A stretch of 64,000 nucleotides of DNA, taken from assembly GCA_013399305.1 (NCBI GenBank), contig VXAI01000049.1:4004376-4068375 (forward strand), given 5' to 3'. The notes below the pieces were generated by a model, which saw only the letters and a list, made by a program, of their open reading frames with translations, was not told the DNA's origin and ran no database searches. The translations under genes and the position numbers were made by a program. Position 1 is the stretch's first letter; each line of letters begins with the position of its first letter. Origin of the DNA: Rostratula benghalensis (taxonomy: Eukaryota > Chordata > Aves > Charadriiformes > Rostratulidae). Of this stretch, positions 1 to 11,614 are shown in pieces.

Positions 1-791
1 TTCTATCTTTGGTTCTCTGGTTTCTTGCCTTTGGTAAATAGAAGTTGATCTCTCCCCTTGCCTAATTTGACAGTTTTCATAATAAGTACAGCATTTTTTT
101 TGCCACTTTTTTTTTGTCAGCTAACTGACGTTTACTGTCCATTTCGCTTTTTTTTGTTGTTGTTTTTTTGTTTTTAAGAGCTTCCCTTGAACCAATTTAT
201 AAAACACTGCATGTGGTGCTGCAAGCAGAAGAGATGTGCCTCCAGCCAGGCAGGAGTGTGTTCTAGATGACTTGGATTAATGGAATGTTCCATGTACTTT
301 ATTTTATTCTACTGCCCTTACAGCTGGAAGCAAGCATCTTCAAGCAGTTCCATTTATAATATTAGGGGACATAAATAATTGGAGTATATCTTTAATCTTA
401 TTAGAAAATAACATGGAGGAGAGTTTTACTTTGTCTTTGTGTACCCTGCACAAGTAGTGAAGTGAACCTCTGTAAACAAAATTTTAAAAAAATATTTTGG
501 CCTGTCAGTCTAACCTAGAATGAGTGATTAAAACAGAGCCACTATAAATTACAGTTATGTGCAACACATTCCATTTGAAGGGTACGGAACACTTGAAACT
601 TGAAATTCCAGCATTATCACAGAATTCTTTGGCTGACATAACAGCTAAGACTGAAACAAGTGGCTTAGGCTTTGTAGAAGTGTCACACGTGTGTCCTGTA
701 ACATTAATTGATGAAAATAACCTATGCTTTGTTGCACACACATGAAGCTAATGCATGTATTTGAGTCGCTGACAAACCCAGGAATACAGAG
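1..791. other. non-coding, no gene recognised
   Basis: AT-rich sequence with T-tracts near 97-115 and 149-175. Short open frames occur on both strands, but none has a recognisable protein, a good splice context or a length above chance. I see no repeat family here. The segment ends where the LTR begins. Confidence 0.55.
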
Positions 792-1073
792 TGTCATGGT
801 TTTAGTTGGGATAGAGTTGACTTTTTCACTAGCAGCTGATACAGCCCTCTGGTTTGATCTGGGATGAGGGTGGTGTTGATGGCACACTGGTCGGTTTGGT
901 TGTTGCGAGGTGGTCAAGGCCTTTTCTGCTCCTCCTGCTGCCCCACCAGTGAGCAGGCTGGGAGAGCACAAAGAGTTAGGAGATGATGCTGCTGGGACAG
1001 CTGACCCCAGCTGACCAAAGGGATATTCCATGCCATACGTTGCCATGCTCATAAAGCTGGGGAAAGAAGGAAA
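792..1073 (+). mobile_element. avian endogenous retrovirus LTR, 3'-truncated
   Basis: The segment begins TGTCATGGTTTTAGTTGGGA and continues with a GATAGAGTTGAC box. Further on come a CAAGGCCTTTTCTGCTCC block, CCCCACCAG, GGGACAGCTGACCCCAGCTG and CCAAAGGGATATTCCATGCC. The last recognisable part is CATAAAGCTGGGGAAAGAAG at about 1050-1069. This order matches the 5' (U3) half of a common bird LTR that I take to be ERVL-type from memory. The family's TATA region (ATATAAAGCTGG) is present in decayed form as CATAAAG. The 3' half, which should end in a GGTTAAACCAC-like sequence, is missing after about 1073, so this is a truncated LTR. A minus-strand open frame of 144 codons over it is antisense noise. 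The family class is inference; the LTR identity is fairly secure. Confidence 0.82.
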
Positions 1074-2342
1074 GCTCATACTTAATATACTTTAAAGCTC
1101 AGACACTGTGCTCTATTAGCAGCTCCTGAGTGAATGGGTAGAAGCTCCAACTCAGCTTCCCACGGCCACTTTTTATGCAGCTCTTTTCCCAGCAGCTTGA
1201 TCCGAGACTGCACATCAGAGCTGCTCAAGGTGCCTGACAGTTCTAATTCCTGCAGTGCAGCACCAAGAGGACGACTTTGAACTTTTACTGCATGTATTGC
1301 TAGGTATGGCTGGACTTCTGGCTTAAAGGCAATCAGCTTGCTCTAGTCCTTAAACGTTTATTTTTCTTTTCTGGTTCTGTTTCAAGCCGCTCTTTTAAGT
1401 GTAAGCCTAGATTGCAGTTTGCCTTGTTCACAATTACTAAGGTGCAAATCTCTGATAAATCTTCAAAATTCATCAAGTGGGAGGAGTGGAGACCGCTTAA
1501 ATCAATGCAATAAGCTGTCTGGTGCTTCACAGTCTTGTACCCTACCATTCGAGTCATAGCCACAATGGAAACTATAACATCTGGGTTTGTGTTGGCATTC
1601 TTTGGATTTTATAGAAATATACAACATATATATTTGTGTCTCTTTTTTTTTATAGCTGAAGAATACAATTAGCACAAATGCAGGGCATGCAGGTTTGTTT
1701 TTTTTAAATTTCTTTTTGTTGTAGTGGGCTAGTCTAAATTGCTCTGCAACTCACACAATCTTTCTTTACTTATGGACGATTCTAAAGGCAACTTACTAAA
1801 TAAGAAGTCATACCCCACTGTTCCAGGATGTATTATAAAGATATAATAGAAAGTAATCTAGTGATATGATCTTATGCAATAACTAGATAAATTAAAGCAA
1901 TGAAATACTTTTGTAGGTTTCTTTAGTTCCCTTGGTATGTAGAAGAAATTCATAGTAGGTCAAGGTGACTCTTCTCAATTCACATAAAGTTAAAATGTGG
2001 TGAGGTTTTTCAGTTATGCAGCTATGCTGTGGAAATTAGCTATTTAATTACTTTCATTTATTAAATGCTGTTGTTACATGCATACTGTAATGGCAGTGTT
2101 TTCCACAGCTAATATACAGATTGAAACAGATTTTTAAAAATGTGTAACCTCTTGTTATTAATTTGTTCAGCATTATCTTGCAGTTTTGAGAGGAAGCTCG
2201 AAGGATCTAGGACTCTGAGTAGTACGCTCATGATTCCTCCCAGCCTGAGAAGGACTTGTGATATTAAACATAAGCAGGTGATAAAAGCTGGGTGTCAGTA
2301 ACCTTCCTTTTTATGCTGTTACTTTGCTGATTTTTTTTTCAG
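1074..2342. other. non-coding, possible intron upstream of the candidate exon
   Basis: No gene or repeat family recognised. Around 1100-1280 the sequence is slightly GC-richer. From about 1600 it is strongly AT-rich, with T8 runs and ATATAT stretches. The last 25 bases form a good splice-acceptor environment: a TGCTGAT branch-point-like motif, then T9CAG. Confidence 0.5.
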
Positions 2343-2532
2343 AGCTTATCCAAAATTGTACTGTCACAATGTTGATTGGTTTATGGTATTGCAGAACATA
2401 ACTGGACGACAACTGCTTAATGAATGGCTCTGTGATACTGAATTCAGTCAGGATGGAGGTTCAATTCCTGTTCAGTCCAAGGAATTACCAGACTATCTGG
2501 TAGCCTCTGACCCTCATTGGGACAGCAAACAG
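2343..2532 (+). CDS. candidate internal coding exon, protein not recognised
   Basis: I cannot name this protein. The segment is preceded by TTTGCTGATTTTTTTTTCAG, a strong acceptor with a branch-point-like CTGAT. It ends AACAG|GTATAAAG, a plausible donor. Its 190 nt stay open in one frame: the first base completes a codon begun upstream, 63 whole codons follow, and the donor falls after a complete CAG codon. The frame would stop two codons into the presumed intron (GTA TAA). The predicted peptide includes NITGRQLLNEWLCDTEF and ends in SDPHWDSKQ. It is mixed-polarity, rich in Trp and Asp, with no transmembrane segment, Cys-rich domain or low-complexity bias, so it resembles part of a folded domain. 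No partner exon with matching phase was found, so it could be the last exon before a very long intron, a cryptic exon or chance. No start codon is claimed. Confidence 0.42.
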
Positions 2533-4446
2533 GTATAAAGATAGTGCTATGCTTTATAGTGTGGGCGTTCACTTGACAGGAAGAGTCTCAGCCCTTCTGC
2601 AGTAGGTGCTTAAGCATTACCGAAGTGAAAACGCTGCAGGGTTCAGTGTAACTCTGCCAGAGGTGCCTAACTGAAAGGAAGAGTTGAAGGTTGCGAATCA
2701 CTAATGGTGGTAAGAAATCTGCAGAGAGAAGTAGGGCTCAGGGTATGTTTTAACAATCTTTTCTTGGACAGCTTATGCGGGCTGTTCTGTAGCATCCAGT
2801 TCTCATCCTGCATTGAATAGAGTCAGGGTGCGTTGCTCAGACAAGGCACTGGAGCATGTTTTGCAGCATGTTAACTTAGTGCTGTAATTCTGTCACAGTT
2901 CTCTGTTTATGGGTGTGTTGGTGAACACCAGAGGATGGGATGCCATGTCTAGCTGCCCCTGGATTACTGCTTTCTGTCTGGAAAGCCAGTTGTTATTTAT
3001 TTATTTATTATTTAAGAAGGGTAAAACGGGCCATGCAATTGCTCTTATAGGCTCTGGTGCTCTTCCAGCTATTTTTGGTTCTCTGCCCTTCTTCTCTAAG
3101 TCTTCCAACCATGAGTTGGTAGAAGTGAAGATATTCCTGGGAGAGAATAAGCCAGTAATGTTCAAGGAAGGAGGAGCCTCTAACAAATCTGGGAAAGACA
3201 AAAGGGTGTTTTGGAATATTTATTTGTAGAAGCTCAGAGGAAGGTTAGGAATAAGAACTACCATTAGTAATCTTCACAGACATAATATATTGGATACTTA
3301 TCCCTCAGTACTTGGAGTGCTTAGAACCCTATAGAATTCCAAGGTTCAGCAAAGTAGAGCTATGGCTCCATTTGGAGAACCAAAGGGTACTTTGGGGAAA
3401 CATATTTTGTAGGTAGTTCCTAAAACCACAATTAATTAGTGGGAAGGACATAGCTATGCTATGTGGACCATTCATTGCCATATGAATGAAAAACTACTGG
3501 CTCCAGTGTGTGCTCTGAAACCTCTGGTGTAATTAGAACTTAATGATTTTTTCTTATTTGACTTATTTGTCTCTAACTTTCTTGATCTCCTAACTAACCC
3601 AACCGTTTATTATAGGCAAGGTCTAAGGCAGGACTGAGGTGAAGGGTTTGCTGCATAAAAGTATATTTGCCTACCTACAGGAAGATGGATGTGTTGTGAC
3701 TGCAGTTAGTTTTCTCTGTGTGTCAGCAGAAGCTTTACCATCAAATCACTTGCCAAACAAGAGACTATAGAAGCTCAAATAAAATTCTGAACCAAAGAAA
3801 AAAAAGGTGTAAGAAGGGGTAGAAAAGGTGCTTATCTCAGGCAACATCAGGCTTTGATTTAGAGGGCCCCCAAATTTCTCATCCTTGTAATTCTGTTTAG
3901 TGTAGTTATTTTAGGTTTAGGATTTGCCTCTGGAGCACTGACTTGATGGACTGTAACAATCTTTGTAGAGTTTAAATATTTGGTGCAGCTGTATGAAATG
4001 AGCTAAACTGCCTGGGAAACAAACAGCTTTGAGAAGATATTCCGAACAGCAGTCACACTTTTTGTCTGAGATTTGATGTTTTGTAATGCTTTTTTTCTTT
4101 TCTAACTGGGGAGATGAGGGTCTTGCTGTTGTTTGTTTGTTTTTCCTTTCTTTACACAAAAGAAAAAGATATATGGAACCTGACAGTGTAGTGTGGACAA
4201 TCCTGAAGGATGCTTTTCAGTGAGTAGGCTGCAAAAGCAACAGCATGCTAAACTGTATTTGCTGTATTAGGGGAACATAGTGTACTGTGTAGAACAATCC
4301 CCTGCATTGCTGGAAACTTGTCCTTGCTTGCCTGTCTCTCTGTGTTTAAGAGTCATCCATTTTGTTCTGCAGTTTTCAAGTTCTGAAAAGACGGTGTTTA
4401 TGTTTACTCCACTTTACTGCAGCAGTACCTTAACTCAGTGAAAAAG
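2533..4446. other. non-coding, no gene recognised
   Basis: Intron-like sequence. A short (TTAT)4 microsatellite lies at 2993-3008. A 106-codon plus-strand frame at 2909-3229 runs through this microsatellite, has no splice or Kozak support and resembles nothing I know. A run of A and AAG-rich sequence near 3795-3825 is the only other texture. Confidence 0.5.
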
Positions 4447-4512
4447 TAGGACCCCTCCACGCTAAGCAGAGAACAGACAGATGGTCCCTGCCCTGAAGAG
4501 CTTACAGTCTGT
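4447..4512 (+). repeat. possible ancient amniote interspersed repeat relic
   Basis: The core GATGGTCCCTGCCCTGAAGA followed by GCTTACAGTCT resembles a motif found many times in amniote genomes as part of an old interspersed repeat. I cannot assign the family. A second, weaker relative lies near 8028-8057, which supports repeat origin. Confidence 0.35.
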
Positions 4513-6930
4513 TTTCTAATCCTTGACTAGTATTTCCAAAACACTTAAATGAAATACTTTGTCATGCTGTTTAGCAAGCAGTGTCTCCTGCCAGTAGTTC
4601 TGCCAGTTCCCCCTATCCAGGGGGCAGGCAGCTGTGGTGGACTTGCTCAGTCTGCCCAAATCTGCCTGCCTGGATGGAGCTGTGCCATGAGGAGCAGCTG
4701 CCCCCAGTTTTTCCTCATGCTCTCAGCTGGGCTTCCCTGAATAGCAGTGCCCCAAGCACCTGGGGATGTCTTGTCTCCCTTGTGTCGCTCAGGCCAGAGT
4801 GGGGAGGAGGGCAGGGCTTGGCCTCAGCTCCTGGTTTCTGGAGGAATCAGTTTCTGGGGTCCTTGAAGTCATTCAGATCAAGTGTATTTAGGTTTTCCTA
4901 TTCTAACTAATCCATAATACAGAAACAAACCGAAAAAAAGTTACTCCTTTCTTTATGCCATAAGCAATATAAGTGTGTCTGCAGTCATAGGGAATTAAAC
5001 GTCTTTTGGGGCTGCGAACTGAAGTATCTGCATTTCAAAATTGACAGGATAGAGCAATAGGGATTGCATTTTACCTCCTCTGTACAAAATATTTTGCTCT
5101 CCTCTCTGTCTCTTAGTAGGGAGGACACGGTGAGCATTTCAAAGGTTCTTGTGTTTTGTCATCATACCATGAGTAACTTGTGTTTTGTTGGTTTTTTGTG
5201 GAAAAGTATTGCTTTGGCTTAGGCTACGCAGCCACATCCTGTACTGAATGACAGATGTTTCAGATGCTGCTGGACTCTGTAATTCCCTGGCTTTACTTGT
5301 ACTTGCTAAAAGTCTGCTACAGAAACAGTTGACTAAAATGTAGAACACCAGACGCCTGAGAAGCAATGCATTGCTAGTGGCTGGAATAGTCTGTTACTTG
5401 CTTAATTAGTTATGTTAAGCAACTTGAGCTTTGGTGTTATTAACAAATTCATTTATTCATAGTAAATAATGAGGATCATAATTGAAATGGTGACCTTTGT
5501 CTCCTGCAGAGGTACTGTTGTGCCAAGTTTGCTTCATACCTGCTAAATCAGTGCTGATCAATGACTGGCAATGGCCAGACATGATAATGTATTTGTGCTT
5601 CTTAAAAACTCTAGAGGAGGGGAAGCCAGTTCAAAAATGCTTTAAGGATCTCAGGAATAAAATGAACATTCTCTGCTATAGAAAAAAGTGGAAAGTGATT
5701 GCAGCCAGAATTAAGACAGTTGCTCATGCGAATGTACAGAGGCCAATAAAGATAACTTCTGACCCCACACCGCTTAGTTTTAGTGTGCATTCAGGAGCTC
5801 TTCTTGAGCGGAGAGCCTGTGGAACTTAAATGTGTTGCCACCATTTTCTGAAGCTTTATTAGAAAGGCAAAATTTAAAAAGTAGTAAAGGCTATGGAAAG
5901 TCTTGGAAGAAGCCAGAGTCTTCATTATGTTGTTGTACACATGCCTGTCTATAAGGTACCAGGTACAAAAAGCAGGTGGGTTTAAAGATATATGGTCCAG
6001 TGAGCAAGATAAGCTAGGGCTGTACAGTACTGGCTTCACATATTACACACTTCCTGCTATAATGTCTGAGGTTATCTCCTGGAGGAAAGATGCCTTTCCT
6101 GCAGTACTCTATTTCCTGTTTAAAGTCCGAGTTGTATTAAATATATATGCTCACCCACAGCATAATTCTATGTAGCCAAAATGTGGAAATACTGACTTAC
6201 AGGGGACCAGAATGTGTTTGTAAGTAGTTTGCATGAAAATACAGACTGTTCAGATAAATATATGTGAGAAAATTTTGGCTTTAATTTTTCTTCCTATCTT
6301 CCCCTTTTTTTGGTTGTTTTTTAATCTTAGAGCTGCCACACATACTTATCAGCCCATCCACATTCAGTGTGTGTCTGTTTGCAGTTGCCCCCCTTCCATA
6401 CAAAATGTTGCAATGACTTCTATCCAAACAAGAGCCAAGTGTGCCCATCTGTGGAGTAGGAAAAAGTTTAAAAAATAAAAAATGAAAAAAATTTAGTTTC
6501 CTTAGGCAGCTGCTAATTGCGAGGTTCCCAAATCCTGTTTTTTGAGATGGAGCATGATGGTGGAAGTTCCTCGCGTCTCAGACCTCTGTGCTGAAGGACT
6601 GTCTCTAGCCCAGCAGGGAATGCAGAAAGTGTGGAAAAATGTCACTTCTTAGAGCCTGCTGTGCCCAAGAATAATGGGCTGCTTAAAGCTGAGAGTCACC
6701 TCTGGTGTTTCTCCAGATGAAGAACATAAACTGGGAGCGAACCTCTGCTATTGGAGGAGTAGCACTAGCTCTGTGAGGAATTTTAGCTATTCTGCATCCA
6801 TTGCTGTAGTAACAAGCTGTATGAATCTTCTCTGCCATAATTAATTTGGAAAAGTTATCTTCCTGTTATAAAAGCTGGACCGTCAAGCACATACTCAAAT
6901 AGGCTTGTACATGTTTCCCTTCTACTAAAA
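4513..6930. other. non-coding, one unexplained 110-codon frame
   Basis: A GC-richer stretch at about 4580-4840 gives overlapping open frames that look like composition effects. At 5510-5828 a plus-strand frame of about 106 codons follows an acceptor-like CTTTGTCTCCTGCAG. Its peptide is Lys- and Cys-containing with no recognisable domain. Its phase after the acceptor (two codon positions remaining) does not fit the exon at 2343-2532, which ends between codons. I treat it as probably chance. The rest is AT-rich. Confidence 0.45.
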
Positions 6931-6961
6931 CCACTGAGATTGCTGTAGTAAATCTCAGTGG
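6931..6961. repeat. perfect 11-bp inverted repeat (hairpin)
   Basis: CCACTGAGATT at 6931-6941 is the exact reverse complement of AATCTCAGTGG at 6951-6961, leaving a 9-nt loop. The stem does not extend further. It is too short for a standard microRNA precursor. It may be a cruciform or RNA hairpin in an intron, or chance. Confidence 0.85.
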
Positions 6962-8027
6962 ATAAAGAACTCTGCTACTGGGAAACTTAAGCAACAGGAG
7001 CAGCTACAGTGTCACAGCACCTCCGTCACAACTGCTTGGGTTAATTCAGAGCTCCTTGAGTTTCCCACATTCCCCAGTTCATACTAAAACTTAAAGCATT
7101 AAAAAAAAAACAAACTACAAAAACACAAATAAAACCCCCAAACAAAAAGAACCATCAAAACCCCCTGTTGACTGTGGATGGCTTTGACATAATCTGCATA
7201 ACATATCCTGGATCTGGGGTAGTTATTTTTGGGAAGCAGTAGAGAAAGCCAAGCAAGAATTGATAACTCTTTTCTATGAAAAAGACCTTGAGAAACACGT
7301 TGTGAAACATTTCGTGGCAGTTGCAGATTGGGGCCACACTGGATTTTTTTCTATTTTAGTTAAGTGCCTAAGGCAGAAATTTGTTTGCTTGCAGAAAATT
7401 AACATTAGAGGAATATCAGAGAAAGAAACTATAAGCTATCCACTAGCAATATATCATGCACTTGAAATGAATATGTCAAACCTGACTTGTAGTGAATCTA
7501 CTGCTGTGCCTATGATATCTCTTTAGATATGCTTGGTCTTGTCTGCAGTAAGAATAAACCTTTTGATGAGTGTAATGAAACCCTGTGAATAAGGAGAGGC
7601 TTCGTGTTGCATAGGAAATGCAGCAGTAGGAATTAAATAGCTCTTTCTGCCCGGTGAGATACAACAGCTTAAAGATGCAATCTGCAGTCATGTGTCATTT
7701 GAATTGGTATTTGTACACATTAAAGCAGGATCCTAGAAGCAATCCAGAACAGTGGCAGAAGTCAGTGGAAGTGATTATACATTTTAAGCCTGAGCATAGG
7801 AGCCCAAATTTTATCCCAGGACCCAACTGTGGTACCTTCTATATAAACGTAAAACCTAAAGGCATTTTCTGCTGAAAAGATCACTATGTTCATGTTGTGA
7901 AATACTAGACAAATTCTGTTTGTAAGGGAGCAGTATGACTGCTTTTGTGATTTATTTAGCATTTACACTGTGATCACAAGCAGGTTGAGCCCCCCTTTCC
8001 GACGCAGTTGGAAAAGATGGAATGAGT
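6962..8027. other. non-coding, no gene recognised
   Basis: AT-rich intron-like DNA with an A-rich stretch at about 7100-7150 (A10, then CAAA-type repeats). Several 60-90 codon frames on both strands show no domain or splice support. Confidence 0.5.
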
Positions 8028-8057
8028 AGTTGGTCTATCCCAAGGAGCTTATGGTCT
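8028..8057 (+). repeat. possible second relic of the ancient repeat
   Basis: TTGGTCTATCCCAAGGAGCT followed by TATGGTCTAA resembles the 4447-4512 motif (GGTCCCTGCCCTGAAGAGCTTACAGTCT) with several substitutions. Both are on the plus strand. On its own this would be dismissed; the pairing makes a common old repeat plausible. Confidence 0.28.
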
Positions 8058-10904
8058 AAAAAATGTAGTATGTAACACATACATACATGCCTCTTGTAAG
8101 AGGCAAGAAAAGCAAGGACTGCAGACTGCAAAAACGAACAGGGCGACCAGTTGAAAATGATGTCATGTCATTTGTGGTTTTTAAGAAAGGTTTGGACCTG
8201 GGTTCTGTACTTCTAATTCACACATGCAGTTTGTACAGACCAGCTGGTGTAAAACTGCCATTTCCTGTTGTTCACAAATTCTTGTCAGCTCTGTATTGCA
8301 CCTAAGGAAGGTTGTTGACATCAACAAGAGCACAGTCAGGCATAGAACTTAGAACTTGGACCAGTTCTTGTCAGCAGAAGCTGTAAGTGAATTATTAGAA
8401 AATTAGTTAAAAGGAAAAAAAGTCTAAACCCCATATTATTGTTCTTCCTATAAAATCACCGAGTTTTCCCCAGGCAAGATACAAAGCTAGAGAACCACAA
8501 TAGTTTAATAACTATAAATTATGAGAATAAATGAAATATTCTCCTTTTGGTTTGTTTTAGACTGCTTTATAATTAACTAATGTGCTTCCCGAAACCAGTT
8601 TTATGTTGTCCTAATGGCTTTGGCTACAAAATGAGATCACCAACTAAATGATTGCCTAACCACAAGGACCTTTAATGATCTTTTAGGAAGTGCTGTGTTA
8701 CTTTAGACTGAAAAATTTTGTTGCTGTACAATGTAGCGCACAGTAGCATTTACGTATAGTACTGGATCCTCATATTGTATAAAAATCATCATAATGAAAT
8801 TCCACATACAAATATGTTGTCAATACTGCATGACAGTTTCAGGAACATGGTTTATTTAAAATTTCTTTTTAATAACCTCTTTCAGCAATTTACTGGGAAG
8901 GTATTTGTGTCCCACTGAGGTGGATGCCAAAGCTCTGTAAGCATAATATATATCAGCTGAGGATTTGTCCCAGTGGGACTAAATATACAGTTGTATGCTT
9001 TCTGAATTGAGACCACAGAGGATTACATTAATCTCATTAAGGTGGTTAAGAATGCAGAAAACATTTCAAGGGGGTGGGGTTGATGATTGCTGTTCTTAAT
9101 AATTTAGGAAAAAAATAGAAGCATACAGAAACAGATTTAGTCTTTAAAGATAAAGCCTTTTAATAATTGAACTTTTACTAATGTTCTTAAAGGTCTCCTG
9201 TGATGAATCTTTTCTCCCCACTTTCTAATTCAGTGGTCTATAAAGCAATTACAATTCAGAATCATCATTTCATTTAATAGGCTGTAGCATGTTGTTGGTT
9301 TTTGTTCATTCTGGATAGTGTATTTTTAATTAATCATGTACTACATTATTGGGTTTTGCTATTTATAACATAGAAGCTAGAGGTCACCAAATGTAGTCCA
9401 TTCTTCTGTAATGTGTTTATTGGTTTAAATATCCCTATCCTGCCTTGCTTACTGCACTAAAACCGGATCCTGGCAGCAGTGCGTTTGCAGTATTTCCAGA
9501 GCTGACTGAGCAGTTTTATATGGTAAATGATAATGCAAGAACCATTTGAGAAAATACACTTTTACAGCTTATGACAACAAAAATGTTTATTTTCATTCAG
9601 CTTTGGGCACTTTATTTTATTGGATCTTAATTTTTCTATGAAATGTGAGAAATGAAAACCTATTTATTGAGTTGTAAGCAAAGGCATGTTTCCTGGTGCC
9701 TGTTTGGATTTCATGTGTGTGCTACCTGTCTGCTCTGTCTCTCAGAAGAGTCACATAAGATGGCAAGGGCTGCCAGTCTTTCCTGTATACTCTCCTCACA
9801 CCCATGAAGCTGGCAGTGCTTATTTGAGCTTGGCTTGTTTGGAATTCCTGCAAACTTCTGGCTTGCTTAGCAGACTCCAGGAAAAGCTGAATTTTAAAGT
9901 TTGACCTGTGGGGTTTTTTTTGTTTTTGTTTTTGGTTTGTTTTTTTTTTCAGCAGATGCGTCTATGATCCTTCTGACAAACCTTTTCACCCCCTGAATAT
10001 TTTGATAAGAACTAAGATTAATTATTTCAGTCTTAAATAATTTAACTTTTATTATAAAAATCATGAAACTGTGAGAGAGAATCTGACAGTGAAAATAATG
10101 CTGTTACTCTTTCAGTCCTGTAAGAGTCTGCTAACTGTTCTTTGAGCAATGTATTACTTTTCACTCTGTTGAACAGATGCGGCAAGATGTCTGTGTGATT
10201 TATAGCTACTTGCCTGACAATCCTGGGATAGTTAGTTGGTTTTATACCTTGTTGTCGTACCACTTTGTGAATATGTTATCAGTTGCTGAAGTCTCTGTTC
10301 TCTCCTTGGATTTTAATGTTGTGAAGTTTCAGAACGGGCAAAAACGAAAAAGATGCTGAAGGCCGTTGGAGAGTAGCATTGTCAAAAATGTCAAGCTGAC
10401 ATAGTTCTATTTTCAAAACCAGCTTAGCTTGTTAGGTGCTGGGAGACAAATAGGTTTCCAAAATCAGATTCCTGAACACCTAAATCATTCTTGACAGTGT
10501 TTAAAACTTCTGGATTTTGAATGCAGTCATTTCAGTTCCCCCTTTTTTGCTTTTAGAGTAAATCTAGTTCTTCAAACCACTAACACATATAACATCTCCT
10601 GGAATTCAGCAGAACTTATTTCCTGGTGTTATTAGATATGTGAGTGAACATTATGAAGAGCAAAGTCTAACATGCCATGTGTAGCACAGACATACTTTCT
10701 TTGGTTGGGATGTTACCTCATGAATTTTCAAACAGGTAACATTTAGTAATAGTTAATATGAATGTAGTAAAAATGTCTGAAGCAAATAGTGTTTCCTGAG
10801 TTGAATTCTACTTAGTAGAATAGGAGGCTTGGTAACCCATCCCTATAATTTTTAAGGATGAGAGGAAGACCTTACTTTATGTGGTGCTCAATTACCTCTG
10901 AACA
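8058..10904. other. non-coding, no gene recognised
   Basis: Strongly AT-rich sequence. It contains a G/T-rich tract at about 9906-9950 (GGGGTTTTTTTTGTTTTTG and following) and an inverted repeat GTCCCACTG (8909-8917) with CAGTGGGAC (8971-8979). Open frames are short and unsupported. Confidence 0.5.
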
Positions 10905-11002
10905 CTATGTGTTTGATGGATGGACCACTCGGTGGATGGTCACGCTCAAAGAATTGTGGTCAACAGCTCCATGTTCAAGTGGAGACCAGTGGTTCTCCTG
11001 CA
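10905..11002 (+). mobile_element. CR1 LINE relic, reverse-transcriptase region
   Basis: CR1 is the dominant avian non-LTR retrotransposon; its ORF2 encodes an endonuclease and a reverse transcriptase. In one frame the segment reads AQRIVVNSSMFKWRPV, which fits the reverse-transcriptase portion where CR1 typically has a QRVVVNG..S.WRPV pattern. The nucleotides upstream (GATGGATGGACCACTCGGTG) also fit CR1. About 100 bp survive, with decay on both sides and frameshifts, so this is an old internal fragment with no activity. The boundaries are approximate. Confidence 0.72.
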
Positions 11003-11578
11003 CCCTTCCTATGAGCAAAGAACAAAATTAGTCATATCTGAAATATAAGTGTTCTTAAGTGTGAAAGTGATTATTAGAATGGAGATTATATCTTGCTGAT
11101 ATAGTCAATAAATTTTTTATAGAAGTGGCTGAAGGAGTAGGAAATTATGGCAAATGCAAAGCTGCAGTGTAATGGCTCAACATTTAAAATCAGGGTCAAC
11201 AAATGCATAAATCACCCTAGCAGTGCAGAGCTTTCTGCAGCATAAAAATATTTATTTGAAAGACTTGTTTATATGCAGGTTGACTGAGTTAATGTATTTA
11301 CATAATATGAGTAGTATAACTTTTAACTGTTTGTATTTAGTATGCAACAATAGGCTTTTAGTTACATGCGTTTTGAACAGCATGCAGAAGTGTACAGGCT
11401 TATTGGGTGGTGTAACTGGGCACCTACTGCTTTTTAGTCCTTAGTGTTTTCCACTGTTCCGTTCCAGTAGCTCTGAGGTTACCTGTGAATCTGAAGGCAG
11501 CCCCCCATGCTTTGCAGTGTGCTTTGCAGGGACCTAGGGCTGCCACCACCCTGGGACAAATTGCCCTGTGGTGGCAAG
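11003..11578. other. non-coding, no gene recognised
   Basis: AT-rich until about 11450, then progressively GC-richer up to the TGGCT array. No recognisable gene or transposon. Confidence 0.5.
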
Positions 11579-11614
11579 CTTGGCTTGGCTTGGCTTGGCT
11601 TGGCTTGGCTTGGC
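11579..11614 (+). repeat. (TGGCT)n microsatellite
   Basis: Six perfect TGGCT units (11581-11610), followed by a partial TGGC and preceded by CT. Because a 5-bp repeat is readable in every frame, it inflates the open frames that cross it on both strands (for example plus 11485-11859, with Leu-Ala-Trp repeats). None of these should be taken as a gene. Confidence 0.95.

Noticed and set aside
5497..5829. 110-codon plus-strand frame after CTCCTGCAG
   Set aside because: Unrecognised peptide, phase incompatible with the candidate exon upstream, and the same acceptor followed in the compatible phase reaches a stop after 15 codons.
8909..8979. Inverted repeat GTCCCACTG/CAGTGGGAC with a 53-nt loop as a microRNA-like precursor
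   Set aside because: Pairing does not extend inward beyond the 9 bp, so no precursor-like stem forms.
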